Shown piece by piece: positions 17,131-26,309 of a stretch of DNA of 49,915 bases. A program made the position numbers and the translations under genes. The stretch's first letter is position 1. Every line of letters starts with the position of its first letter. Origin of the DNA: an uncultured Bacteroidales bacterium (GTDB lineage: Bacteria > Bacteroidota > Bacteroidia > Bacteroidales > P3); NCBI GenBank assembly GCA_947165255.1, contig CAMUZR010000020.1:1-49915 (forward strand). The letters are read 5' to 3'. The notes under the pieces were generated by a model that saw only the letters and a program-made list of their open reading frames with translations, was not told the DNA's origin and ran no database searches.

Positions 17131-18386
17131 CCACGAACGACCTGCACATAGCCCTGCCAGCCTCGAAAAGCATAAGCAACCGATGGCTGGTGCTCAACTA
17201 TGTGGCGGGGTCGCCCTTTATTTTGCGCAACCTTTCGACGGCCGACGACACGCAGCGGCTTCAGGCACTGCTGACGCAGCTAAAAAACGGGCATTCGTCA
17301 CATTTCTACTGCCACAACGCCGGCACGGTGGCCCGCTTTATGATGGCACTGCTGGCCCTGACGCCGGGCGAGCATACCCTCTCGGGCGACGAGCGGCTGA
17401 ACGAGCGCCCCATGTCACCCCTGATCAACTGCCTGCGGGGACTGGGTTGCCACATCGTTTGCACCGGACAGGAGGGCTTTCTGCCCGTGACCATCACGGG
17501 CTGCACACCCGACCACAAGATGGCCGAGATAGACCCCGTGGCCAGCAGCCAGTTCGTGAGCGCCATGATGCTGGTAGGCCCCCTGCTGCCCAACGGCATC
17601 ACGCTCACCCTCACCGGACGCGCCTCGTCGCGCCCCTATATCGAGATGACCCGCACCATCCTCAACACGGCGGGGATAGAGTCCAGCGTGAGCCCCAACA
17701 ACCGAGTGTACCGTGTGGAGCCCCTGCCTGCCCGCCTGGCCTCGAAGCACAAGGTGATTGAGATAGAGCGCGACTGGACGGCGGCTTCCTACATTTACGC
17801 CGCGGCCGCACTGGTGCCGGGGGTTCGGCTGCGCATGCAGGGGCTTTCGCTCAACACCTGTCAGGGCGACAGCGTGCTGGCCGAAATCTTCACGCACTTC
17901 GGCGTCCACACGCGCGAGGTGCGGTCGCCTTATCACCCCAATTCGCGCTCGATTACCATCGAAAGCGACGGCGCATACGACCCGGTATTCGAATATAATT
18001 TTTTGGACTATCCCGACCTGGTGCCGGCAGTGGCCGCCACCTGCGCCGCCCTGGGCATCCACGCCAACCTCAAAGGGGCCAAAAACCTGCGCTATAAGGA
18101 GTCGGACCGGCTGCTTGCGCTGCAGACCGAGCTGAAAAAGATGGGGGGCAGAATGACTTTTAACAACCGTTTGGCTGTCATCACCCCGGCCGAGCTGAAC
18201 CCTACCGAACCGGTTGGCGACCACGGCGACCACCGCATTGCCATGGCATTCGGCATCCTGTCGCTGAAATATCCCAACCTGACGGTTGAAAATCCCGACG
18301 TGGTCACAAAATCTTTCCCAAAATTTTGGGAGCAACTCAAACTAATCCGTATAGCAGCAGGCCTGCCAGCCCCGAACCCAGCATAA
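17127..18386 (+). CDS. aroA: EPSP synthase (3-phosphoshikimate 1-carboxyvinyltransferase)
   Basis: A 419-residue enzyme of the shikimate pathway that joins PEP and shikimate-3-phosphate. Family signatures are the N-terminal SKSISNR, the NAGTVARF loop (residues 64-71), GDERLNERP, the LRYKESDR helix and GDHRIAMAF near the C terminus. It overlaps the sigma-54 regulator by 4 bp (ATGA), so translation is probably coupled. Its last 50 bp overlap the 3' end of the convergent chromate transporter gene. A 16-bp palindrome lies in its last codons. Confidence 0.96.
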   Translation: MTTNDLHIALPASKSISNRWLVLNYVAGSPFILRNLSTADDTQRLQALLTQLKNGHSSHFYCHNAGTVARFMMALLALTPGEHTLSGDERLNERPMSPLINCLRGLGCHIVCTGQEGFLPVTITGCTPDHKMAEIDPVASSQFVSAMMLVGPLLPNGITLTLTGRASSRPYIEMTRTILNTAGIESSVSPNNRVYRVEPLPARLASKHKVIEIERDWTAASYIYAAAALVPGVRLRMQGLSLNTCQGDSVLAEIFTHFGVHTREVRSPYHPNSRSITIESDGAYDPVFEYNFLDYPDLVPAVAATCAALGIHANLKGAKNLRYKESDRLLALQTELKKMGGRMTFNNRLAVITPAELNPTEPVGDHGDHRIAMAFGILSLKYPNLTVENPDVVTKSFPKFWEQLKLIRIAAGLPAPNPA

Positions 18387-18912
18387 GCCAGATAGGGTTG
18401 CACTTGCGCATCGAAAGGACGAAAACGGCCAGGAAAATGAGTAGGCTGGCAATGAAATGGAGGCTCAGCGCAGGGTGGCCGAAACTTTCGGCCGTGACGA
18501 GCTGGAGAGCGGCAGCGGCTATGACCCCCACCACTACCATCCGCAGCATTTGAAAGACGCTGCCCACGTAGCGATTGTTGCGGTAGCGCTGCAGGAAGCG
18601 CACCGCCAGTATCATCAGCGCCACGGGCAGCAATATCACCGCAAAAGAGGCCAGCAGCGACCCCGCCACGGCAGCCCACGGCCCGTAGCCGGCGTTGAGC
18701 ACGGCGGTGTAGCCAGTGTAGGTGGCGGTGTTGATGCCGATGGGGCCGGGCGTCATTTGCGACACGGCTAGAATGTCGGTGTACTCCTGCGTGGTCAGCC
18801 AGTGGTGGTGGACGGTCACCTCATTCTGAATGAGGGCCACCATGGCGGCCCCACCTCCGAAGGTGAAGATTCCTATCTTTAAAAAGGTCCAAAAGAGTTC
18901 CCAAAAAATCAT
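18337..18912 (-). CDS. Short-chain chromate (CHR) transporter, second half
   Basis: A 191-residue membrane protein of the CHR family. It carries the family motif FTFGGGAAM near the N terminus, then MTPGPIGINTATYTG, and about five to six hydrophobic helices. Short-chain CHR proteins work as pairs of homologous halves with opposed topology; the partner is the gene immediately upstream (18951-19499). Chromate export is the best-studied activity, but many CHR proteins have other or unknown anion substrates. Its 3' end overlaps aroA by 50 bp in the opposite direction. Confidence 0.88.
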   Translation of the reverse strand: MIFWELFWTFLKIGIFTFGGGAAMVALIQNEVTVHHHWLTTQEYTDILAVSQMTPGPIGINTATYTGYTAVLNAGYGPWAAVAGSLLASFAVILLPVALMILAVRFLQRYRNNRYVGSVFQMLRMVVVGVIAAAALQLVTAESFGHPALSLHFIASLLIFLAVFVLSMRKCNPIWLMLGSGLAGLLLYGLV

Positions 18913-18950
18913 ATCGCTTCTCTTTTATGTCCGTCGGACGGTATGGGCGG

Positions 18951-19499
18951 CTAGGCCTCGTTTCCCTTTCGATTTAACAGTCCTGCCAAGAGACCTAACG
19001 CTATTGCCGCAAGTATTACGAAAATAGGATTGACACCCAGAAGCCAGATCAGCAGTGCCGACGCAACCGGCACCCAGAGCGTCTTCCAGCCAATGCCGGC
19101 CGACTTGGCCAGTTTGAACACCGGAGCGGCAATCAGCGCCACCGCGGCAGGCCGCACCCCCATGAAAAAATGCTCCACATGGGGATTGCTCCTGAAATAC
19201 CGGTATAGCATGGCCAGGGTGATGATGAAAATGATAGGCATCATGACATTGGCCACCACGGCCACTACCGAGCCGCGCAGCCCCTTCAGCCTGTAGCCCA
19301 CACCTGTGGCCATATTCACTGCCAGCACACCCGGCATGGACTGAGAGAGAGCCACTTGGTCTAGGAAATCAGCCTGCGAGAGCCAGCCGTGGCGGTCCAC
19401 CAGTTCCTGCTCCATAAGAGGTATCATGGCATAGCCCCCGCCGAGGGTGAAAGTGCCTATTTTAAAAAAAGACCAAAAAAGTTCACAATATTTTACCAT
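18951..19499 (-). CDS. Short-chain chromate (CHR) transporter, first half
   Basis: A 182-residue CHR family protein with FTLGGGYAMIPLME near the N terminus and SQSMPGVLAVNMATGVGY in the middle. It is the partner of the following gene, 38 bp downstream on the same strand; together they make a heterodimeric transporter. The ATG at 19499 puts the FKIG-x-x-TxGGG segment at its usual place. It is divergent from yajC with 85 bp between start codons. Confidence 0.88.
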   Translation of the reverse strand: MVKYCELFWSFFKIGTFTLGGGYAMIPLMEQELVDRHGWLSQADFLDQVALSQSMPGVLAVNMATGVGYRLKGLRGSVVAVVANVMMPIIFIITLAMLYRYFRSNPHVEHFFMGVRPAAVALIAAPVFKLAKSAGIGWKTLWVPVASALLIWLLGVNPIFVILAAIALGLLAGLLNRKGNEA

Positions 19500-19584
19500 C
19501 AGTTGCGTTATGTAATTTTTGCAGCCTTTTTTAGAGGCTCATAAAATAGTAACGCACAACTGGAAAAAAAATTGTAATAAAAAA

Positions 19585-19881
19585 ATGATACTACTTGACA
19601 TTAGCAACGGATGGAAAACCATCATCATGATTGTGGCAATGATTGCCGTCTTCTATTTTTTCCTCATTCGCCCACAGAGCCAGCAGGCTAAGAAAGAGGC
19701 CGACTACCGCGACAGCCTCAAGCCCGGCGACGAAGTGATGACCGCGGGCGGCATCCACGGCAAGGTGGTCAACAACACCCCTTCGCACATCACCCTGCAG
19801 ATTGCCGAAGGCACCCAAATCAAAGTGGCCCGCGCCAACATCCAGCCCATCCCCGAACGCAAGGCAAAAAAACGTAAATAA
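19585..19881 (+). CDS. yajC: Preprotein translocase subunit YajC
   Basis: A 98-residue protein: one N-terminal membrane helix ending in FFLIRPQSQQAKK, then the cytosolic YajC domain with LKPGDEVMTAGGIHGKV. It associates with SecDF next to SecYEG. ATG 19585 is chosen because the membrane helix follows after about ten residues; the upstream in-frame TTG would add a non-family extension. A hairpin with T tract follows 31 bp after the stop. Confidence 0.95.
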   Translation: MILLDISNGWKTIIMIVAMIAVFYFFLIRPQSQQAKKEADYRDSLKPGDEVMTAGGIHGKVVNNTPSHITLQIAEGTQIKVARANIQPIPERKAKKRK

Positions 19882-19911
19882 GCCCACTGCCATTATTTCT
19901 TAAAGAAGCAT

Positions 19912-19953
19912 AAAACTTTGGAAACTTTTTTAGTTTCCAAAGTTTTTTTCTTA
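19912..19953 (+). terminator. Hairpin with T tract: yajC terminator and possible TetR operator
   Basis: Perfect 15-bp arms 19912-19926 and 19932-19946 around five T, followed by a T-rich run. The core GGAAACT-N5-AGTTTCC is a classic palindromic operator shape and lies just before the -7 element of the tetR gene, so it may serve both as a terminator and as the repressor site. Confidence 0.65.
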
Positions 19954-19959
19954 TTTTTG
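19952..19959 (+). promoter_or_regulatory. -7 element for the tetR-RND operon
   Basis: TATTTTTG fits TAnnTTTG, about 70 bp before the tetR ATG. The palindrome at 19912-19946 covers the expected -33 position (TTTA at 19929-19932), so a bound regulator would block polymerase. Confidence 0.55.
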
Positions 19960-20031
19960 CACCCGCTTAGTACTAATGCCATGCGCCTAAGATTTTAGGT
20001 AAGGCATTAAAATACAAAGCATAAAAGAGAA

Positions 20032-20679
20032 ATGGAATTAGAAGAAACGAAAGATAAAATCATCAAAACATCAACCGAACTCTTTCTGAGGGACGGGTGC
20101 AAAAGGGTGACCATGGACAATATTGCCGCCCAGATGCACATATCCAAACGCACTCTATACGAGATTTTCGCCACGAAAGAGGAACTCCTCAATGCCTGCA
20201 TCTATGCCATACACGACGAGATAGAGAAAGGCAAGGAAAAACTGTGCAGCCAGGTGGACGAACCCATCCTGCTGGCCATTTTCCTGCTGCAAAACACGGT
20301 GATGGCCAACCACAAATACGATACCTTCATCGAGGACATCCAGCGCTACTATCCCGAAATCTACAGCCAGTTTTCCTCCATGCACAGCAGTCTTTTCCGG
20401 AAAGAGCTGGCCGGCGCACTAGAGGAAGCACAGCAGAAGGGCATCATACGTAAAAACTCCGACCTCGACCAAATTTTCAAAACGCTCGAAGCACTTATGA
20501 AATCCTGCCACAGCGCCCAAACGAAGGAGCAAAAGGACGAATGGGTGAAGAACGTCAGCGAAACCGGCTACACTTTCATCCGCGGCCTTATGACCGCCGA
20601 GGCCATCGAGCGCTACGACGCGCAGGAGGAAACCTTCCGCAACCTATTTAAAAAAATCACCAGCGAGAATAATAAATAA
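20032..20679 (+). CDS. TetR/AcrR family regulator of the efflux operon
   Basis: A 215-residue protein with a typical TetR head: a helix-turn-helix at about residues 23-46 (VTMDNIAAQMHISKRTLYEIF), then KEEL and an all-helical ligand-binding half. It is the first gene of a five-gene run encoding an RND pump, which strongly suggests that it represses its own operon and is released by a pump substrate. The palindrome 19912-19946 is the natural operator candidate. The stop lies 9 bp before the tolC-like gene. Confidence 0.92.
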   Translation: MELEETKDKIIKTSTELFLRDGCKRVTMDNIAAQMHISKRTLYEIFATKEELLNACIYAIHDEIEKGKEKLCSQVDEPILLAIFLLQNTVMANHKYDTFIEDIQRYYPEIYSQFSSMHSSLFRKELAGALEEAQQKGIIRKNSDLDQIFKTLEALMKSCHSAQTKEQKDEWVKNVSETGYTFIRGLMTAEAIERYDAQEETFRNLFKKITSENNK

Positions 20680-20688
20680 TTAAAATAC

Positions 20689-21987
20689 ATGAAAATACAA
20701 AAACTTTTCCTCACGCTTCTTTTAGCCTGCTTCGGAGCCTCCCTCCAGGCCCAAGAAGGCAGCACCATGAGGCTCTCCCTCCCCGAGGCACAGGAATTTG
20801 CAGTCCAGCACAACTACGCCCTGCAAAACGCCAGCCTCGACGTGCAGAAAGCAGAAGCCGCAAAATGGCAGACCCTCAGCTCCTTGCTGCCCCAGATTTC
20901 ATCCACTTTCGACTACAGCAACATGCTGGGCTACGAAATGACCATGGGTGGCTTCCACATTGCCATGAACCCCTACGGCACCTTTGCCATGACGGCATCG
21001 GTGGCTCTCTCGGCCTCGCAAATCATGGGTACCCTCATGAACGACATCTCCCTTAAGATGAGCGACATCAAGCAGAAACAGACCGAACTCTCCACCCGCA
21101 CCAGCGTCAAAAGCGTCTACACCTCCATCCTCGTCATGGAAGACGTGGTCAAACTCCTCGACTCCAGCCTCAACAATATGAACACCCTTCTCGAAGCCAC
21201 CCGTAAGAGCGTTCAGGCTGGTGCCGTCGAACCCATCGAAGTTGACAAACTCTCGGTCCAAGTGGCCACCCTCCGCAACAGCATCACCTCCAACCGCCGC
21301 AGCCTCAAGATGCTCTACAGCTCCCTCATCCTGCAGCTTGGCGCCGATGCCAACACCCAGCTCGTTCTCACCACCCCCCTAGACAAAGTCATGAACGTCG
21401 ACGAAGTGGCCAAACTCACCTTGGGCGGCTTCAACATTGAAGACAACTACAACTACATGCTCCTCCAGCAAAACGAAGACCTCGCCCAAAAGCAAGTCAC
21501 CAACGCCTGGCTGCAGTTCACCCCCTCCATCCGCGCCTACTATCAGTACAACAACAAAACCTACTTCGGCCGCGACGAAGGCATGAACATGACGCCCCCC
21601 CAGATGGTAGGCGCCTCCGTCACCCTGCCCATTTTCCAGAGCGGCACCCGCATAGCCGCCATCCGCCAGGCCAAAATTTCCCAGCAGGAAACCGCCAACA
21701 CCAAGCGGCAGACTGAAGACGCACTCCAGGTCGAATACAGCCAAGACTGCTACAACCTCATCTCCGCCATCGAAAGCTATCAGATTCAGAAAGAAAACCT
21801 AGCCATCACCAAGCGTGTGCTCGACAACACCGGCAGCAAATACCGCACCGGCTATGCCAGCAACCTCGAAGTAACCAACGCCAGCACCGACTTCATCACC
21901 GCCCAAAGCAACTACGTCCAGGCCGTCATGCAGGTCGTCACAGCACAAATAGCCCTGGAAAACCTCCTCGGCAAAAATAACCAGTAA
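20689..21987 (+). CDS. TolC-like outer-membrane efflux protein
   Basis: A 432-residue protein with a signal peptide (about residues 1-22, ending LQAQ). It has the two long helical hairpin repeats of the TolC/OEP family: LPEAQEFAVQHNYALQNASLDVQKAEA at the start of the first, and a matching helix with QTEDALQVEYSQD in the second half. It forms the outer-membrane channel of the tripartite pump encoded with it. The quoted fragments show heptad-like spacing of Ala and Leu. Codons are strongly C-ending, as in the rest of the operon. Confidence 0.9.
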   Translation: MKIQKLFLTLLLACFGASLQAQEGSTMRLSLPEAQEFAVQHNYALQNASLDVQKAEAAKWQTLSSLLPQISSTFDYSNMLGYEMTMGGFHIAMNPYGTFAMTASVALSASQIMGTLMNDISLKMSDIKQKQTELSTRTSVKSVYTSILVMEDVVKLLDSSLNNMNTLLEATRKSVQAGAVEPIEVDKLSVQVATLRNSITSNRRSLKMLYSSLILQLGADANTQLVLTTPLDKVMNVDEVAKLTLGGFNIEDNYNYMLLQQNEDLAQKQVTNAWLQFTPSIRAYYQYNNKTYFGRDEGMNMTPPQMVGASVTLPIFQSGTRIAAIRQAKISQQETANTKRQTEDALQVEYSQDCYNLISAIESYQIQKENLAITKRVLDNTGSKYRTGYASNLEVTNASTDFITAQSNYVQAVMQVVTAQIALENLLGKNNQ

Positions 21988-22020
21988 CCCCTTTCATCGC
22001 AAAAAAACAATACAATCGAT

Positions 22021-23058
22021 ATGAACAAAGCATTCAAAATTGCCGCCCTTGCACTGGCCGTAATCACACTGGCCGCCTGCGGTGGCAAGAAGCAGGAAGC
22101 CTCCACCAATCAACAGAAAGAGGCCGAGAAAGTCAAAGTACAGGTGCTCCAGTCCGAGCGCATCGCCAAAACCATCGAACTCTCCACCACCCTTGAGGGC
22201 TACGAGACGATGAACGTCTCGCCCAGCATCACCGGCCACATCGAGCACATCTACGTCGAAGTGGGCAGCCGTGTCAGCAAGGGCACCCTCCTCGTGCGTA
22301 TGGACCAAACCCAGCTCAACACCACCCGCATCAACCTAGCCAGCGTCAAAGTCGAGCTCGACCGAGTTGCCGCCCTCAAAGAAGCCGGCAACGTCAGTGC
22401 CCAAGTCTACGACCAAACCAAGGCCCAGTACGACCAACTCGTCGAAACCGAGCGCTTCCAAAACGAAAACACCTTCGTCAAAGCCCAGTTCAGCGGCGTC
22501 ATCAGCGCCAAGAACTACCAGGACGGCGAGATGTACACCGGCGCCCCCATCCTGGCCCTCACCCAAATCAACCGCCTCAAAGCCCTCATCAACGTCCCCG
22601 AGAGCTACTTCCCCCTCGTCAAGCAGGGCATGAAACTCGACATCGTCAGCGAGATCTACCCCAACCAGACCTTCCCTGCCACCATCGAAATCGTCTACCC
22701 CACCATCGACCCCACCACCCACACCTTCCAGTGCAAGCTTAACATACCCAACGGCAGCGAAAAAATCCGTCCTGGCATGTACGTCAAGACCAAACTCGCC
22801 CTCGGCGAAGTCGACGCCATCGTAGTGCCCTACCAGAGCGTGCTCAAACTCACCGGCAGCAACGACCGCTACGTCTTCACCAACCGCGACGGCGTGGCCC
22901 ACCGCGTAGCCGTCACCCTCGGCCAGCGCTACGACGACCGCATCGAAATCATCCCCGTCCAGCCCGGCGACCTCAAGGAAGGCGACCAGCTCGTCGTCAC
23001 CGGCATGGGCCGTCTCGTTGACGAGTGCCCCCTCGAAATCGTAACCGACTCCCTCTAA
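22021..23058 (+). CDS. RND efflux periplasmic adaptor (membrane fusion protein)
   Basis: A 345-residue lipoprotein (lipobox LAAC, Cys20). It shows the adaptor order: a barrel-sandwich (lipoyl-like) half with GHIEHIYVEVGSRVSKG, a helical hairpin, the second half with FSGVISAKNYQDGEMY, then beta-barrel and membrane-proximal domains (IRPGMYVKTKL). It links the inner-membrane permease to the TolC-like channel. It starts 33 bp after the channel gene and ends 19 bp before the permease gene. Confidence 0.93.
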   Translation: MNKAFKIAALALAVITLAACGGKKQEASTNQQKEAEKVKVQVLQSERIAKTIELSTTLEGYETMNVSPSITGHIEHIYVEVGSRVSKGTLLVRMDQTQLNTTRINLASVKVELDRVAALKEAGNVSAQVYDQTKAQYDQLVETERFQNENTFVKAQFSGVISAKNYQDGEMYTGAPILALTQINRLKALINVPESYFPLVKQGMKLDIVSEIYPNQTFPATIEIVYPTIDPTTHTFQCKLNIPNGSEKIRPGMYVKTKLALGEVDAIVVPYQSVLKLTGSNDRYVFTNRDGVAHRVAVTLGQRYDDRIEIIPVQPGDLKEGDQLVVTGMGRLVDECPLEIVTDSL

Positions 23059-23077
23059 CCCCTACCCTCCTTTCACC

Positions 23078-26000
23078 ATGGCAATATACAAAACAGCTAT
23101 CAACAAGCCCATCACCACCGGCTTAATATTCGTGGCCGTGATCATTCTGGGCCTCTTCTCCCTCACGCGTCTGCCCATCGACCAGATGCCCGAGATGGAC
23201 CCGCCCTACGTAACCGTCATGACCACCTACGCCGGCGCCAACGCCAGCGACATCGAGACCAACATCACCAAAATCATCGAGAACTCCCTCAACTCGGTCG
23301 ACGGTCTCAAAAACATCACCTCCACCTCGCAGGACAACCTCTCCATCGTATCCCTCGAGTTTGAATGGGGCAGCGACCTCGACGAAGCCCTCAACGACAT
23401 CCGCAGCTACGTCGACCTCCTCTACGACAACCTGCCCGACGGCGTCAGCCGTCCCACCATCCTCAAGCTCAACAGCAGCGCCATGCCCATCATCGTATAC
23501 GGCTTCACCGCTCAGGAGAGCTATCCCGGCCTCGACAAAATCCTAGAAGACAACGTCACCAACGAACTCAACCGCGTCAACGGCATCGGCAACATCACCG
23601 TCAGCGGTGCCCCCGAGCGCTACATCTACATCGACCTCGACCCCCGACAGCTTGAGGCCTACCACCTCAGCGTCGAAGCCGTGGGCAGCGCCATCAGCGC
23701 CAACAACCTCGACGTGGCCTCCGGCACCGTCAAAATCGGCAAAGAGCAGTACCAGATGCGCGTCAAGAGCGAATACGAAGAAAGCGCCGAAATCAACAAC
23801 ATCATGGTAGCCAACGTAGGCGGCAAACCCATCTACGTGCGCGACCTGGCCACCGTCCGCGACACCATCAAAGACCTCTCGCTCGACGAAAAAATCAACG
23901 GCCAGGACGGTGCCCGCATGACCATCTCCAAACAAACCGGAGCCAACACCGTGGCCATCGCCCGCGGCGTCCACAACCGTCTCGAACAAATCAAGAAAGA
24001 CCTCCCGCCCGACATCCAAGTCACCCTCATCCGCGACCAGTCTGAGGAAATCGAGAACGCCATCAGCGGCCTCTTCAGCTCCATTTTCTACGCCCTCCTC
24101 TTCGTCGTGCTCGTAGTGCTCATCTTCCTAGGCAACTGGCGCAGCACCATCATCATCGGCCTCACCATCCCCATCTCCCTCGTCACCTCCTTCATCTACC
24201 TCCTTCTGGCCGACAGCTCGCTCAACATCATCTCCCTCGCCTCCCTCACCGTGGCCATCGGCATGGTCGTCGACGACGCCATTGTGGTGCTCGAAAACAT
24301 CACCAAGCACGTCGAGCGCGGCGAGAGCCCCCGCGAGGCCGCCATCTACGCCACCAACGAAGTCTGGACCTCCGTCATAGCCACCACCCTCGTCATCGTG
24401 GCCGTCTTCGTGCCCCTCACCATGCTCCCCGGCATGGCGGGCATCCTTTTCAAAGAGCTGGGCTGGATTGTCACCATCGTGGTCTGCGTATCTACCATCT
24501 CCGCCATCTCCCTCATCCCCATGCTCTCCAGCCTCCTGCTCAAAGAAAAGCCCTTCTTCCTCACCAAGATTGAAGAAGAAGAATACCGGCGCAAGCAGAG
24601 CCAGAAGCGCTTCAACTGGGAGAACACCTTCGGCAAATGGTTCACCGGCATCGAGCGCTGGTACGCCGGCGTCCTCACCTGGGCCCTCCACCACAAGCGC
24701 ATCACCCTCCTCATAGCCTTCGGCATCTTCGTCCTCTCCCTCGTGCCCCTCTTCACGGGCAAGATAGGTATGGACTTCATGAAAGACCAAGACAACGGCC
24801 GCATCAGCATCACCGCCGAACTCCAGCGCGGCACCCGCATCGAAGAAACCCTCAAAACCGCCCGCAAAATGGAAGCCGACATCGACGACCTCCTCGGCCA
24901 GTACGTCCTCGGCACCTCCACCACCGCCGGCTCCAACGACGACGCAGGCTTCGGCGCCCTCTTCAACAGCACCACCAACAGCAAAATCAGCATGACCGTC
25001 CGCTGCGTGAAGAAATACGACCGCGACATCACCATCTTCGAAATGCAGGAAATGCTGCGCAAGAAATTCGCCGAATACCCCGAACTCAACCGCGTCATCG
25101 TATCCGAAGGCGGCATGGGCGGCGGCAACAACCGCCTCAGCATCGAAGTCTACGGCTACGACTTCGACAACTCCTACCAGTTTGCCCAAGAACTCATACG
25201 CCGCATCCAGCAGAACGTGCCCGGCGCCCGCGACTGCAACATCAGCCGCGACGAAGACCGTGCCGAACTCAAAATAGTCTTCGACAAGGAAAAACTGGCC
25301 TACCACGGCCTCAGCAGCTCCGCCGTCGCCGCCAGCGTCCGCTACCGCATCTACGGCATGAACTGCGGCTTCCTCAAAGAAGACGGCGACGAATACAACA
25401 TCGTCTGCCGCCTCAAGGAAGACTACCGCAACAGCATCACCGACATCGAAGAGCTCCCCCTCACCACCGCCACCGGCCAAACCATCAAACTCAAAGAACT
25501 GGCCAAAGTCGAGGAATACTGGGTGCCCCCAACCATCCAGCGCAAAAACCGCCAGCGCTACCTCACCATCTCCGTCACCCCCTACCAGGCCTCCCTGGGC
25601 GAAGTGGCGCAGGGCGTCCAGGCCGAAATCGACAAGATGAACCTCCCCCAAGGCATCCACACCGCCCTGGCCGGCAGCTATCAGGACCAGCAGGAGAACA
25701 CCCGCAACATGGGACTCCTCGCCCTCCTCATCATCATGCTCGTCTACATCGTCATGGCCTCCCAGTTCGAGTCCTTCAGCAAACCCTTCATCATCATGTT
25801 CTCCATCCCCTTTGCCATCACGGGCGTCATCCTGGCCCTGCTCCTCACCGGCACCAACCTCGACATGGTAGGCTCGCTGGGCATCATCCTGCTCATCGGC
25901 ATTGTGGTCAAGAACGGCATCGTGCTGGTCGACTACATCAACCTCATGCGCGAGCGCGGCATGGAACTCTACCAAGCCATCGCCGCCTCGGGCCAGAGCC

Positions 26001-26281
26001 GTCTGCGTCCCGTCCTCATGACCGCCCTCACCACCATCCTGGGCATGGTGCCCATGGCCGTCAGCCGGGCCGAAGGCTCCGAACTGTGGACCACCCTGGG
26101 CATCGTCGTCATCGGCGGCCTCCTCGTCTCCACCATCGTCACCCTCGTCGTGGTGCCCGTCCTCTACGGCATCTTCGAGCGCAAAGGCGAGGCCGACAAA
26201 GCCGCCCGCATACGCAAGAAATTCGTCTTCATGAACATCAGCCTCGACGACAAAGAGGCCCCAGTCCAACAAGACAAGTAG
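23078..26281 (+). CDS. RND multidrug efflux permease (HAE1/AcrB type)
   Basis: A 1067-residue inner-membrane permease with two homologous halves of six helices each and large periplasmic loops. The proton-relay residues are present: Asp399-Asp400 in helix 4 (VVDDAIVVLEN) and Lys945 in helix 10 (VVKNGIVLVDY). It exports hydrophobic or amphiphilic compounds using the proton gradient. Near residue 635-645 a Gly-rich segment marks the second porter loop. Long open frames on other frames and on the opposite strand here come only from the C-ending codon bias. Confidence 0.96.
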   Translation: MAIYKTAINKPITTGLIFVAVIILGLFSLTRLPIDQMPEMDPPYVTVMTTYAGANASDIETNITKIIENSLNSVDGLKNITSTSQDNLSIVSLEFEWGSDLDEALNDIRSYVDLLYDNLPDGVSRPTILKLNSSAMPIIVYGFTAQESYPGLDKILEDNVTNELNRVNGIGNITVSGAPERYIYIDLDPRQLEAYHLSVEAVGSAISANNLDVASGTVKIGKEQYQMRVKSEYEESAEINNIMVANVGGKPIYVRDLATVRDTIKDLSLDEKINGQDGARMTISKQTGANTVAIARGVHNRLEQIKKDLPPDIQVTLIRDQSEEIENAISGLFSSIFYALLFVVLVVLIFLGNWRSTIIIGLTIPISLVTSFIYLLLADSSLNIISLASLTVAIGMVVDDAIVVLENITKHVERGESPREAAIYATNEVWTSVIATTLVIVAVFVPLTMLPGMAGILFKELGWIVTIVVCVSTISAISLIPMLSSLLLKEKPFFLTKIEEEEYRRKQSQKRFNWENTFGKWFTGIERWYAGVLTWALHHKRITLLIAFGIFVLSLVPLFTGKIGMDFMKDQDNGRISITAELQRGTRIEETLKTARKMEADIDDLLGQYVLGTSTTAGSNDDAGFGALFNSTTNSKISMTVRCVKKYDRDITIFEMQEMLRKKFAEYPELNRVIVSEGGMGGGNNRLSIEVYGYDFDNSYQFAQELIRRIQQNVPGARDCNISRDEDRAELKIVFDKEKLAYHGLSSSAVAASVRYRIYGMNCGFLKEDGDEYNIVCRLKEDYRNSITDIEELPLTTATGQTIKLKELAKVEEYWVPPTIQRKNRQRYLTISVTPYQASLGEVAQGVQAEIDKMNLPQGIHTALAGSYQDQQENTRNMGLLALLIIMLVYIVMASQFESFSKPFIIMFSIPFAITGVILALLLTGTNLDMVGSLGIILLIGIVVKNGIVLVDYINLMRERGMELYQAIAASGQSRLRPVLMTALTTILGMVPMAVSRAEGSELWTTLGIVVIGGLLVSTIVTLVVVPVLYGIFERKGEADKAARIRKKFVFMNISLDDKEAPVQQDK

Positions 26282-26309
26282 CCAACCCATCAAAAAACAG
26301 CAAACGACA

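Noticed and set aside
18316..18331. Perfect 16-bp palindrome TCCCAAAATTTTGGGA
   Set aside because: It lies in conserved aroA codons (SFPKFWE) and has no loop or T tract, so codon constraint explains it.
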